A stretch of DNA of 40,287 nt from NCBI GenBank assembly GCA_013115145.1, contig JAAPAO010000066.1:350-40636 (forward strand), written 5' to 3'. The DNA comes from Perkinsus chesapeaki. Taxonomy: Eukaryota; Perkinsozoa; Perkinsida; Perkinsidae. The first letter of the stretch is position 1; every line of letters begins with the position of its first letter. Below are positions 29,855 through 40,141 of the stretch, piece by piece. The position numbers and the translations under genes are program-made. Under the pieces are notes generated by a model. That model had not been told where the DNA came from. It saw nothing but the letters and a program-made list of their open reading frames with translations, and made no database searches.

Positions 29855-32800
29855 TCAGTGGTGTTGTTGCTGGGCATGAGCAGAGTCCTGTTCATGATTC
29901 TGGCTGCTGACTAGATTTTGTAGTTCAGCAAACAACGCATCTGAGCTTCTAGTGTCATCATCATGACCTGAACCAAGGTATCATATTCCTTACCGTTGTG
30001 ATCAACTTACCATGCATTGCCGGGTCAGAACCAGCTCTTGGCCGAGAGGATTCTCCTACGGATGCCAGCAGGCTCGGGAAACAACTAAATAGAGATATTT
30101 ATGGTAGGCCAAACGACAATAGTAGATACTCGGCATGCTTTTGATAATGAGTGTCATATAAAAAAATGAATAATATAATACTTAACGTTGAAAATTAATA
30201 CAAGTCGAATAGTATTATATAATATCTACTCTGCAGCACTGCTCCCTTCACCAGGTAAAAGGCGCCCGCCATAGCTGCAAGGATGTGACTAGGTGGTCAG
30301 ATGAAGCGGCCAAGTAATGGTATTAATATCAAACGGCACCAAATGCCTGCTGGGCACAAATAACGATCTATTATAGTTTTAATAATAAGGATTGAATACA
30401 AATATGACTTGGTGATAATGTTAATACAGATTCCCATGCTACTTGAAGCTCGCGCTCTGTGCGAGGCCTCCTAATGAATGATGACCGGTATTATTTGCCT
30501 TAGATGATGACGTGTGGAACGCTGGGGAAGCCAGCCCGGCTTGTACAGAAGGGTCCTGGCTGTACAGTTCCGAGAGCGCTCCAAATTCAGCAAACTCTGC
30601 CTCCTCCTCGGCGCTGAGGGGCTCTGCTTGATTAGCGAGACCTGATACAGGAAATAAATGTAATGAGGAAGTGGAGGCTTAATAATAATATATAAATGTA
30701 ATGATGAAATGGAGGCATAATGATAATATATAAATGTAATGAGGGCCATCGTTGAGTCTATCATTACCAAGTAACGAGCCAACTGTGCACAAGGCAGGGC
30801 TCGAGGCGAAGGCCTTCATAAGATTACTGGTACTAGCCATATCACCATCACCATCGTCATCATTAAGATGTGGTTGAGGTATGCTCATACTGGCAACATG
30901 CCTTAGTCCAGATCCACCCCCCAATATAGCAGCTGATGATTTAATATTAGGCAAAGGTGCTGCAACATCACCGAACTCGGTAACACTGGCATCGGTGGCA
31001 GTTCCAGATGCCAAGTCAGTTAAGCTGCTCGATGACGGATAGTCCTGCATAGCGTGACCTTCGCTTCCGGGAGTCTCCACACTAACAGGATAAGACGCCA
31101 TGCTGCCATTCAAACGACCCGGGTTCGATTCCTCCCCCTTCCCCTTACGGAGCGTGTATAGTAACCTGTTGGTCAGATGGGATGGACATTGCTATCGAGG
31201 AGGAGCTGGTGTCATCAGCGTTCTAACAAAAACATACCGGAGAATCATGTAAATGGCAATGTACCTCCGATGAGCCTTGCAAACGGGAAGCGCTTGTCGA
31301 AGTGTGTAGAGAATGTCCGGCAGGTTCGCTCCGTCCAGTTGCTTGACCACTCTTCTGGGCTCCATATTGTTGCTGCTGCTGCTGGACGTACTGGCCATAA
31401 TGTTGGTCCTGAGCGCAGGTTCAAATCCCAGTACCTCCATCTTTAATACCTGCTGTTGTTGCTGCCTCTGTTGTTGAGCCATCTGTTGCTGTTGCCACTG
31501 CTGGGCGGCAAGAGCAGCTGCAGCTTGCTGTTGAACGAACATTGCTTGTTGCTGCTGGGCGGTGTACGATAGGTACCTACCGAAGAAGGACATCAACAAA
31601 TATTTCTCATTGATATCGGGAAATATAACTATACTAAATAATATAGTATAAATTATAACTCCCTCAGTTCCACCAAGCTAATCTATATTATTAATAATAA
31701 TGTTGATACAGGTCAATATAGTATTATCCCTTCTTGCGACTTCGATATGTCCGCCAAGGAGGGGAAAAAGCGATCGTTGATTTCATCCTTAGTCATGTCA
31801 TCAGCGTGTTCCCAAGGCGACAATGAAATTGGATTTTCGTAGTAGGAGTCTTCCTCTATGACTCCCTGGTATCAACGAGCAGCAGGTCTGTGAGCTATAG
31901 CAGCTTTCCCTGCCAGAAGGATCATGTTACGGAAGTGTCCCCAAATGGAATGCATTCTGCCACTGGAGTTTCACGAGGAACATCCTAGATCTAGCTCAGC
32001 TGCCACCTAGCCAGAGCGGTGGCAAAAGGATGATATGATACAGCCAAACCTAAAACCATTACATCTGTTGCATTGCAGCTTGCTGATGAAGTGATCGTGC
32101 AGCAGCCAAACTAAGGTTCTGTAGTTGAGCCTGAACAGTAACAAAAACCTACTGGAATTGAACCCTCTCCTTTCCCCTACCGGTGTTGGTTCGAAGCCTC
32201 CAGCGATCGACGCCACAGCTGCCGTTGCTGCCGTTGCCGCCGCCGCTGCAATGGCCCATTGTTGCTGCTGTTGAGCCGCGTAAGCCTAAATGTGCTTTAG
32301 GAATGGTAAGACCTCATTGCCTATTACTGCAGGGTCCTGTGTTGGTCTCTGCTGCATAGCAGCCGCCTGAGCCGCGGCAGCGAGCGAACCGGAAAGAACA
32401 GTGGCGAATTGGTTCTGCTGGTACTTCAAAACCTCAGCTGGACTCACAGCTACCTCTGGTGGAGGAGTGAAACTAAATAAAACTATACATAGTCAAGTAC
32501 AAAGGATATTTACATATTAGATGCCGGTCCCCGGGATTGAACCTGCGACCTAGGCATACCCTCATTGGAAGGATAAGCCCCCGCAGGCATAGAGGCAGTC
32601 TGATCGAGGCTTCCTCTGGTGGGCTGCTGCTGCTGCATTTGAGGAGGGGTAGGCACATGTGATACCGGAGGTAGATCTTCCATGTGTTGCAACCCCGGTG
32701 GGCTGCTTGGTCGAGACCCCTCACCAGAATGGATAGACCCATTTTCCCCTTCCTGAGAAATATCTTAATGCACGCGTGCGCAAGGGGACCCTACCTCACT

Positions 32801-33932
32801 GACAGGATTCTGCAAAGGTGTGGTACCAGGTGTTATGGAAACGTCTTCAGGTCCAGAAGGCACACCTAAAGCTACTCATCTTTAAGCAATACTAAAATCC
32901 GATCCTACTGGGGCGCTGCAGTTCCGCTTCCCCGTGTGCAAATCGGCACTTGTCACCCATATCGCATTTGCCCTTCTGCCACCAACTGCACAGAACCTAC
33001 AGCGACGACCCTCCTCCTAATACGGCGACTGCTGCTATCTAAGTTCTACAGTCTTAAAGAGGCCTGGAGTGGCCTTGAGATCCTCAGTGGAGTGAGCGAA
33101 CTGGCAGTCCTCTGCCTTATACGGACACCTCCCCTCAAGGTTAGCCTGGCACATCTTGGTCTTACGAAGATCTGGTCTAACTTGGATCTGGCTGTAGTCA
33201 TGAGCGTATGTACCTGATGATGATGACGGTCCCGATGAAGCCCCCACCCTAGTAGACAGTCTTTACATTTATCACCGTATAGGCAACACCCGCGAAGGAA
33301 ATGCTTGCATAGCTTTGTTCGTAAAAACTGCTTCCGAACTCCCGGAGCAACTGCACAATAAATCCATCGTGAGCATCCTTCTGACCAATTGTTGGGCCCT
33401 CACCTGCACTGTCTCCCTTGGGGCCATTGCTTGATGTAGGTGTGACAGCCCTGAAACGAACTAATGTGGCCGATCTTCGTCCCTCATCGGCTTACATTCC
33501 ATTTCCTGACACCGATCTAGGATGATGATTATGCTTATTGCCTCCCTTCTGCCCCTCATGGTGTCCCGAATGTCGAGGGTGGTAGGGGGCCTGCAGCTGC
33601 TGCTGAGGCATGCCCCCATCAACATAGGGTACAGTGCCAGTCTCAGCGGCGGTGACCATGGGTCTGTTGGCGGCGCTATTAGTGTCCCAGGTATTCATTT
33701 AGTACATAAACTATAATAAGGGAAATTCTGAGACGACCGTCAGCAGCATATACACGGTAGAGTCCCCCATGTGAAAATCACCGTCCTCCGGCAACTTCTT
33801 CCCCTCCCCCTTGGTGAGGCAGACTAGTACACAACAATAACACGTATAGCATCACATTGCCGAATAATATACAGCATCCTTGTAGCTCCGCATGGAGTCT
33901 TCGAATCCTCTGTTCCTCGGCGGCCAGAAAAG
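29855..33932 (-). CDS. Glutamine-rich RNA-binding protein with three CCCH zinc fingers
   Basis: CCCH fingers of this kind bind single-stranded RNA and control mRNA stability or translation. Three fingers follow each other: RTKLCKHFLRGCCLYGDKC+TYAH (split over intron 33214-33266), KTKMCQANLEGRCPYKAEDC+QFAH, and KTVLCSWWQKGKCDMGDKC+RFAH (created by removing intron 32997-33049). Before them is a basic, glutamine- and histidine-rich segment; after them are glutamine/alanine-rich tracts (exon 31450-31576, MAQQQRQQQQQ; exon 31390 downward, YVQQQQQQYG), a Ser/Asp-rich region and a C-terminus ending AHAQQQHH with TGA at 29855-29857. I resolved about 17 exons; introns are mostly 42-78 nt. The last exons (30230-30274, 30011-30084, 29855-29967) join in phase, bypassing a TAG at 30439. 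The first coding exon, upstream of 33932, was not found. One junction near 31200-31300 is unresolved. Confidence 0.85.
30625..30770 (-). repeat. Short tandem duplication in a zinc-finger-gene intron
   Basis: Between the exons ending SLLG and starting LANQAEPLSAEEEAEF, the intron holds two imperfect copies of a block containing GGAGGCTTAATAATAATATA and AAATGTAATGA, about 45 bp apart, plus a third partial copy. The intron is otherwise AT-rich. Confidence 0.6.
31103..31148 (-). other. 46-nt intron with an inverted tRNA T-arm-like core
   Basis: The intron reads GTAAGGGGAAGGGGGAGGAA then TCGAACCCGGGTCG and ends ATGGCAG. Removing it joins SDQQVTIHAP to MASYPVSVETPG in frame. The B box GGGTTCGATTCC is on the strand opposite to the gene. 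Confidence 0.85.
31391..31449 (-). other. 59-nt intron with an inverted tRNA T-arm-like core inside a polyglutamine tract
   Basis: The intron runs from GTATTAAAGATGGAGGTACT through GGGATTTGAACCTGCGC to TATGGCCAG. It is in frame if retained, but splicing joins QQQQQ directly to YVQQQQQQYG, continuing the glutamine tract, which argues strongly that it is spliced. The B box (AGGTTCAAATCCC) is antisense to the gene. Confidence 0.85.
32131..32180 (-). other. 50-nt intron with a sense tRNA B-box-like core
   Basis: GTAGGGGAAAGGAGAGGGTT leads into CAATTCCAGTAGG, and the intron ends TTACTGTTCAG. It joins GGFEPTP to AQLQNLSLAAARSL in phase 0. The B-box-like GGGTTCAATTCC is in the sense direction. Confidence 0.8.
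32483..32559 (-). other. 77-nt intron with a sense tRNA T-arm-like core
   Basis: GTATGCCTAGGTCGCAGGTT continues CAATCCCGGGGACCGGCATC, then an AT-rich half ending ATGTATAG. It joins AGAYPSNE to VLFSFTPPPEVAVSP. AGGTCG, the T-arm and the 3' GGCAT match the other elements in this window. Confidence 0.8.
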
Positions 33933-34108
33933 CTAAAGAGGGAAAACAAGACAAACATTGGAAGTCATCGCCACGAGCCAAGTAATAAGCTGACAGTCTC
34001 TGGAAGCTGCCCCCCTCCTACTGCCATCGACAAGGAGATGTTGGAATCACACTTTGCCAACCCAACACGGCATGTTCCGATAAAATCGACGGAGCGAAGC
34101 GACGCACG

Positions 34109-34417
34109 ATGGCTGATTTTAGACGAGGGCGTTGCGAGTTACAAAGTGCGCAAGATCTATCAAGCAACTTTGGATCGTTCCGGAAATTCATGCGTGCTAG
34201 CATTCGAAGCCATATCAGTGATGAGCGTGGGGTGAACACGGACGGGCGTGTCCGGAAAGGATATATTCTCGCTCGCCCACATCCGCAGTTTGGAAACGGC
34301 CGAGGAGAACGGCTCAGGGAGCTTTATGAAATGAGAAGTAAACTGATAACTGTGATAACGTCGTTTTTGCCGCTTATTAGACGGTTGGAACAACATTACC
34401 AAAACAATATTAGCTGA
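34109..34417 (+). CDS. Possible intronless small basic protein
   Basis: An ATG-started frame of 102 codons reads MADFRRGRCELQSAQDLSSN and ends with an amphipathic helix (RLRELYEMRSKLITVITSFL). The composition is plausible for a real basic protein. However, most recognised genes here have an intron every 100-200 nt, and this frame has none, with open frames on the opposite strand too. No family was recognised. Confidence 0.3.
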   Translation: MADFRRGRCELQSAQDLSSNFGSFRKFMRASIRSHISDERGVNTDGRVRKGYILARPHPQFGNGRGERLRELYEMRSKLITVITSFLPLIRRLEQHYQNNIS

Positions 34418-34908
34418 GTATCGTTCTGGTAAATTACCAGGGGTAATGATGCTAGGTATTATTTAGTATCTCAGAGACTGCGTAACAGCAGTATGTTGTG
34501 ACAACATTGTTGTCAACAAAACCGATTCTCTAGATCGCGATAGCATCTTATGTCATCCCCTACTAACAAGCTACTACAGTAGTAGTAACTACAGTAGGTA
34601 GTAACCAGCACGCTAACAACCCCGAAGGAGATTGGAGATCGACCCCAAGCAGAAATTTAACGCCCGCCCTACCCCCAGTAACCCCAGTAGCTTTCTCTTT
34701 TGACTGGTCTCCTACGATAGAAGTCATCGGAGTGTCACCGGTCTCAGAGGCCTTCCATTTTTCGACTCTTCTTCAACATTTCTCGGATGATGCACCATGT
34801 TTTTACGTGACTGCAACGCACAGATAGATTTTTAAGGAATAGAAGAGAACATAAGATATTAGCCTTAGGAGGCCAAAGCTTAGCTCGCACAGAGGGGACA
34901 GTGTACGA

Positions 34909-34975
34909 AAGTGACGCACCGGGAATTGAACCTGAGCGTCTTGCAGAGGAATCTTGTGTTCAAATTTTATGGCAC
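34909..34975 (-). other. tRNA-like segment (B-box AGGTTCAATTCCC)
   Basis: On the minus strand, AAGATTCCTCTGCAAGACGC is followed by TCAGGTTCAATTCCCGGTGC. A loop containing TTCC and the T-arm resemble the 3' two-thirds of a glycine-type tRNA. No D-arm is evident upstream. It is not inside a gene I could model. Confidence 0.45.
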
Positions 34976-36099
34976 AAGTGGCGCTTTCTTCCAAGCACCA
35001 AGGTGCAACCGAAAATCCATATGGTAGAGCCAAACATCTATAGGTCTTGAACACGTTGCCGGCCGTTGTGAAATCTTGGACTTAAAATCCTGGTTTTTCT
35101 CAGATGATAGTAGGGTGAGTTTTTGCCATATCGGTTCTTGTTATTATGGTTACTGATAGTAACTTACTATCGTACCAACCCCAGCCACGCTGAGGATCTC
35201 AGCCTGAGATGTGGTTTCTTCTTTATTCGAATTACCACCGTCTCCAGTATCATGATCGTTGTTGTTCAAATTGGTATCGGTACAAACAATGTAACAGTTC
35301 TTAAGGGGGAGCATTTCGGCCGGTTCAAAGTAGGGGAGGGGGTCGGGATGCCTACAGACCGTCCAGCAGCTCCCGGTTTCTTAAAAATGATTGAAACGAA
35401 ATTTGTTTGACGAATCACGTTTATATGAGTATACCGATTCTATTAATTTCCGCAGGGTGGAAAAATTCATCAATTTTGATCAGCGCAGGGTTTCCGCTAT
35501 TTTGGCAGGCTAGCGTACTAGCCACAAGGTGTTGTGTTTGTGTACCCGAATTGGTTTCCTCTTTTTGTGTAATTTCACTCTCATCGTTTCCTGTACAAAG
35601 GATCATTTTCACAACTCGCACACACTGTGTACGCTATTGCGCAGGCATCTCGCCTGGTTCAGTGAGACCAGCACTGCTGGTCCAGCAGTGAAAGAGACAC
35701 GGTGTCTCAGACACCTACGTTAGCGTGAAGGTGCGAAGTGTCGTCGTAGCAATCCTACGACCAACTGTCGGTGACAGCTTTGACGAGACGGGAAGAGCCA
35801 CTTCGTACGTGAGATAAATGTCGTGCGCGATAACAACGGAGATGAACCGGGTTCATTGAACCCGCATTGCGTGCTCTGCAGCCATGCGCACAATGAAAAG
35901 CGCGAATTGTGCGAGGTGCGATACTTTTACTGCACTTGACTCATTGGGAGAAATTGCGCGCACTGCGTGAAATGCGAAGTGCGTTACGTGAAATACGCTA
36001 CACGTGCAAAACACAGTCTTCTCTGCGCGCTAATACACGTGCAAAAGTACGCAAAAGCAGGCATTAGTGCTAGACTCATGGAATAATGTGTAGCAAAAA

Positions 36100-36150
36100 A
36101 CTATCGTCGCAACCGGGAATCGAACTCACGACCCTCTGCAGATCGAAAAG
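36100..36150 (-). other. tRNA-like segment (B-box GAGTTCGATTCCC)
   Basis: Read on the minus strand, CTGCAGAGGGTCGTGAGTTC continues GATTCCCGGTTGCGACGATAG and is followed by a run of T. It has the AGGGTCG variable-loop-like sequence and T-arm seen in the other elements, with no clear 5' half. Confidence 0.5.
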
Positions 36151-36616
36151 GACAGCAGGTAATGGAGGAGAAATAGACTCTAGGCTCTAGAGTAAATTCG
36201 AGTTCTCAGGTCATCCTGCGCTGGAGACTGTGTATAAAAGTTGATCATATATCACATAATACTATTTATATTCGACATTGGCGTCACTGCGAGTCCCATG
36301 ATTGGGTGATTACGTATTATATTTCATAACCATGTTGTGTATCAGTCATACAGTATCGCCGCGCAGGATAGCAATACTTCCAGCCTGCCGCCAATAACTG
36401 CGATTATTCAGCTCAAGGAGCCATTGACAAGGGCTATATTAGTGTATATAGAGGTAGCGATATACCCTGGGACACCACACCCACTTTCGTTAATTGGCAA
36501 ACGCAAAACTCTACATCGGAATTCGCTCCATTTCCATGCTACAAAAAGGTGCAAGATGAAAGTAGTAGCTCTCGAGTCGAGAGCATGACAGTGATGATAA
36601 CGTTCTAACATTTACA

Positions 36617-38539
36617 TCATCGGAGTTGAGAAATAGAATTTCTGTGGCGATCTAAACAAGCCGTGAGCCTGAGAAAAACATATCTTTTTACGCTCAGTGC
36701 GGGACTTCAATATCCACGGCAGCCTCACCTCCCAATGAGAAGCGAGTAGATGGCATGGTTGTTGGAATGCGCTGCCAATATCAGTGGCGACTCGCCTCGG
36801 CGGTTACGCACAGAAGGATTAGCACCATACTGATAAGTAACAAGAATTTAGTAATTCCTAATACGAGCACCGTAGCTTTTGGGCTCCTACTACTCGAGCT
36901 ACTGTCTCAAGCCTGCGGTTGGGATTACCCCGAGAAGCAATCGAACCATTTGAAGATCTCCTCTCCGTACGGCCTGCATCAAAGGTGTATCGCCATCGGA
37001 GGGGCGTACCGCATTGACCTGCAAGCAAGCCCACTTTGAGGCAGCTCGACGGTGGCAAATGAATCACTTACGTCGGCTCCGGCTTCCAAAAGCAAAAGAG
37101 ATACCTGCGGTTGATTCGACTCGAGCAAAAAGCTCGCAGTAGGTGGCCCACTGGCTCCCTCTGGATTTGGTCGGCAGCCAAGTTTCTGACCAAGATTGGT
37201 GTCAAGACACTGTCGAGTCGACAGTATGCACTTCCAATACAGCGAAGTGAACTAGAAATCACAGTTTCGCGTCTCACATACCGCGGTTGTTTGAGAATAT
37301 TATCTAAACGCTTCCGGAATGACAGTTTCACTGACAGCCTATCATTTCCCGAGCTCCGGGAAAGTAGTACAGGTTTGCCTACGACCTACCAATAGCTTAG
37401 ATACACGCTGGTGATCACCGGCTCGAACTGCACGCAGTAGTTCCATCTCAAGCTCTCTGAGTACTCCCGGCGATGGAAGAGGAGTCTTCAGTGTGGAGTT
37501 GAAGTTGAGCAGCTCAGACTTTGCCGTCATCGGCGTCGTACCAGACTCAAACAGCTCAGCCGATACACCTCGTGTATTGTGCCCTGATCATTCGCACCCG
37601 TTCAGCTTCCATGATTATCGTATCTACTCATTACTCAAAACTAGCTTGTCCGATGGACTGCAATTGACCTCTGGCATGCTCGAGTGTCGCTCGACTCGCC
37701 CGCCACCATGGGGGAGCCTAACTGCCATCTTGGGTGTCGAGCACGACCCTGATAAGTAGGCAGCGTCATGGTGCTTCATGTAAGGTATCGTATGGGTCGA
37801 ATAGTCAAATGGAATGCCATAAAACTCGAGCCTATCACTGCGACATAGTAGGGAGGAACTATATGGCTATATCTAAGTTTCTAAGTTTCAACTGGTCTAA
37901 GTCTTATGTTGATAACCACATCGTACCTAATATAGGTAGCCTACCCGGATCAGATCCAGTAGTTCTCGTGAAAGGGCCAGTTGAGTCTGCCAAACTGTCA
38001 TCATCATCATCCTCTGCAGATCTGATAGCCTCCCTATACGCTGTATGCAAGCCAGACTAAGAACGATATAGCGGTTCATATTAAAATATTGATATATACT
38101 GATATAATGATACTATTATTCGCAGATGTTAGTCTCGCATCGGCTAACCAAGATAATTCTCTCCTGGCCCAGGTGTTCTAGGTAATAGTAACCCAGATTT
38201 AGTCCTACAATTGCCTCTCAGAGCCGGTGATCAAATACTCTAAGTTAGGGTTAGAGAGTCTAACTCATTGCAGAAATAGGCCGCAATCTCTGGAGATCTA
38301 TTCAAGACCTTACTCGCCGACATACACACATAGTCCAATAGCGACCCCCTCCTCACTTTATCCTCTCCAGTAGCTCTCATAGTGTTAATTTTCCTTCTAG
38401 TCACCTTCCCGCGTGCCGTTGAAGACGTCGACAATGAGCTCCAAGGTGACCGAAAGCACGATCCGCAGCCCGGCGTGATATTAACGCTGTATTCGTTGGC
38501 TGCCTGCCCAATGTGAGTCCCTTGCGATGATGAAGTCAT
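36617..38539 (-). CDS. Ankyrin-repeat protein, 8 exons, 303 residues
   Basis: Exons 38405-38539, 37945-38056, 37635-37748, 37390-37583, 37072-37185, 36929-37018, 36729-36829 and 36617-36668 total 912 nt and close exactly on TGA at 36617-36619. The N-terminal half is Ser/Thr-rich (MTSSSQGTHIGQAANEYS) with an acidic run (AEDDDDDSLADS). The C-terminal half holds about four ankyrin repeats: LEMELLRAVRAGDHQRVSKL, QPQVSLLLLEAGADVNAV, DGDTPLMQAVRRGDLQMVRL and YGANPSVRNRRGESPLILAA. Ankyrin repeats bind protein partners, and no catalytic domain is attached. Short introns of 51, 53, 60 and 99 nt alternate with three of roughly 200-350 nt. An upstream in-frame extension to 38710 exists but crosses a tRNA-like sequence, so I place the start at 38539. 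The partner is unknown. Confidence 0.8.
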
Positions 38540-38595
38540 GATTGAATAATTGAGCCTTCTGCAAGCGACATAGTACTCAAATTTTCGGAATAAGT

Positions 38596-38632
38596 CTATC
38601 CCAAATTCGAACCCGCTACCGGACCGGTACCG
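38596..38632 (-). other. tRNA B-box-like sequence upstream of the ankyrin gene
   Basis: The minus strand reads GTAGCGGGTTCGAATTTGGG about 60 nt upstream of the ankyrin start codon. A GTACCGG donor-like and a CTTGCAG acceptor-like sequence flank it, so it may be a 5' untranslated-region intron of the same class. The T-arm pairing is weaker than in the other elements. Confidence 0.4.
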
Positions 38633-38711
38633 GCTATCTTCCGCGGATTCGCCGAATCGGCTTGCGTAACCATGCCAAGTATTTACAAGCCCTCTGCATT
38701 CGATAGACACA

Positions 38712-39050
38712 TCCTACTACTATTGTTTGAGGCTGCACTATAACAGTATTAAAGTATATTTGACCATAAGCTATATATCTCCCAAAAGCAACACTAGTAG
38801 CAACTCCGATGAGGGAATGTTCTAGCCTCTGGGACAGTAGCTACTCCTAACACGGTAATGCAATGGAAGTTCGCCGAAACCGAAGGGAAACATTGCACAC
38901 ATTCCTCCGAGGAAGACTTGAATCAAGTCACTTGACGTTCTTTTATATGTCTCCTCGACCCATCCCAACTAGTCCCCTCTCTCATTAACATCACTCCAAC
39001 ATAATACTACCCTGCGTCCATCGACAAGCCTGCTAGCAGCAGCATCATCA
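38712..39050. other. Intergenic region, nothing supported
   Basis: No coding exon, RNA gene or clear repeat was recognised between the open frame upstream of the ankyrin gene and the end of the small membrane-protein gene. Confidence 0.5.
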
Positions 39051-39384
39051 TCATGCCACCCACATGCCTGGATCATAATTTCCTTCCATCTCAGCAGCCT
39101 CTCTGGCCTTCCTTTCCCTTTCCTTTTCCTCCTCAGCTTTAACAAACCTCGAATACTAAAGTACAAAAGCAATCCGATAATTCAACCGACCATATGAGGT
39201 TTACTCTGCCGTAAAGGACGAAGCTGGAGCCTCCGAGCATCAGCGTGGCGAAGACTGCTAGGTAATAGCAGATACTCAACCTGAAGGAACGCCCATCGAG
39301 CTCCTCATACGGTACAGAACCAGATATGCATAGGGTTATCAGGTCTGCAGAGCTACTACTCCGGTGTGATAATACCAACTTTTT
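39051..39384 (-). CDS. C-terminal part of a small single-pass membrane protein
   Basis: Two exons (39205-39384 and 39051-39155) join over a 49-nt intron in phase 0. They encode PYEELDGRSFRLSICYYL, a helix (YLAVFATLMLGGSSFVLYG), then a highly charged tail (SRFVKAEEEKERERKAREAA) ending GNYDPGMWVA with TGA at 39051-39053. This layout, one membrane helix followed by a charged helix, resembles small organelle-membrane or respiratory-complex subunits, but I recognise no family. The first exon was not found. The acceptor at 39385 (GGTTCAG) marks the start of the part shown. Total length would be at least 94 residues. Confidence 0.55.
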
Positions 39385-39820
39385 CTGAACCTACCACTCC
39401 ATCCGACCTACTGGCTGCTACATTACACAAATATGCGATAATGCAATACAGTGATTTAACCTCCGTTTGATCTACTATAGACTGGAACCCATACGTTAAC
39501 TACTCATAAATCACTTAAAGGGAAACTATTGTTAGCAAACGCTTAGAGATTCCTAATGCAACTGCACCACACTCAACTTCACTAACTCGCACTGTAAAAA
39601 GGGGATGTTGGAAAACGAATCAGCAAGAGCAAAAATCAACTCGCTATCGGCGGCGTAAAAAATATTATTTGATCAACCGCAAAAATATGATGGAACATTC
39701 CAATTTTATCTTTCATTTAAATGGGCTTGACTTCTCCCATCGAGGCGCGGATTGCCGAGGAAACCCAAGCGTCAGCGGATTACAACAGACTAATGCTGTA
39801 CCATTCCCCCAGAATGGGTA

Positions 39821-39934
39821 TTACGTGGGAGAGGGATAGTATCCATATTGGTTGAACTTCTTGTACATCACTACCGAGTAGAGACCGTAGGTAGCAACAC
39901 CAAACGCAGCTGCTACACCACCAGAGGCGCACAT
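39821..39934 (-). CDS. Possible short hydrophobic exon or microprotein
   Basis: ATG at 39934 opens 37 codons reading MCASGGVAAAFGVATYGLYS then VVMYKKFNQYGYYPSPT, ending TAA at 39821-39823. The glycine/alanine-rich helix with a lysine boundary and an aromatic tail resembles a small membrane protein or a terminal exon. It could be part of the gene at 39051-39384 or stand alone. Overlapping plus-strand frames cannot be excluded. Confidence 0.3.
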   Translation of the reverse strand: MCASGGVAAAFGVATYGLYSVVMYKKFNQYGYYPSPT

Positions 39935-40141
39935 AGTGAAATAAAGAAAACGATCCTTTTTACGCCTGAGAAGGACAAGAACGCTGCTGGCGTGACGGAG
40001 ACATTTATCTTAAGAAATAGGATCCTCCGGAAAGTGAAATGCAGAGGGTTTCATGAAGATGACGTAGCGCTGTGAAGCTTTTCGATGGTGCCTCAGCTTA
40101 AGCCTTGCGTCAGTTGTCAAGATAGAGGAATAAGCCTACCG

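Larger units (their letters stand above)
33933..36616. other. Long region with little supported coding content
   Basis: The left edge should contain the promoter and first exon of the zinc-finger gene. Apart from the open frame at 34109-34417 (separate entry) I found no convincing exon chain. A plus-strand frame near 35240-35407 and one at 36337-36588 are open but featureless. Two tRNA-like T-arm sequences lie at about 34921 and 36118. Positions 34560-34610 are rich in TAGTAG inverted repeats, and 35870-36050 is a GCGC-rich stretch of short near-repeats (GTGCGAAATGCG type). Confidence 0.45.

Noticed and set aside
30439-30441. TAG at 30439-30441 as the stop codon of the CCCH gene (after SASFK)
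   Set aside because: The TAG overlaps a GTAGCA donor. Splicing from it leads in phase through three further exons with coding-like, serine- and glutamine-rich sequence ending at 29855.
32007-32216. Minus-strand frame reading through GGFEPTPVGERRGFNSSRFL as continuous coding
   Set aside because: The second half is a 50-nt intron with a B-box core. Splicing continues into alanine/glutamine-rich sequence typical of this protein.
33492-33698. MNTWDTN at 33698 as the start of the CCCH protein
   Set aside because: A stop lies directly before it, and an ACTAATAG acceptor inside this frame (exon start 33675) joins in phase to upstream exons encoding KGEGKKLPEDGDFHMGDST. The region around 33698 is better read as intron.
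35870-36050. GCGC-rich near-repeat stretch as a CRISPR-like array
   Set aside because: The repeated pieces are 6-10 bp and irregular in spacing, and the window is eukaryotic.
36858-37067. Minus-strand frame MIHLPPSSCLKVGLLAGQ as a separate protein
   Set aside because: It overlaps, in another frame, exon 36929-37018 of the ankyrin gene, whose repeat sequence DTPLMQAVRRGDLQMVRL is unmistakable.
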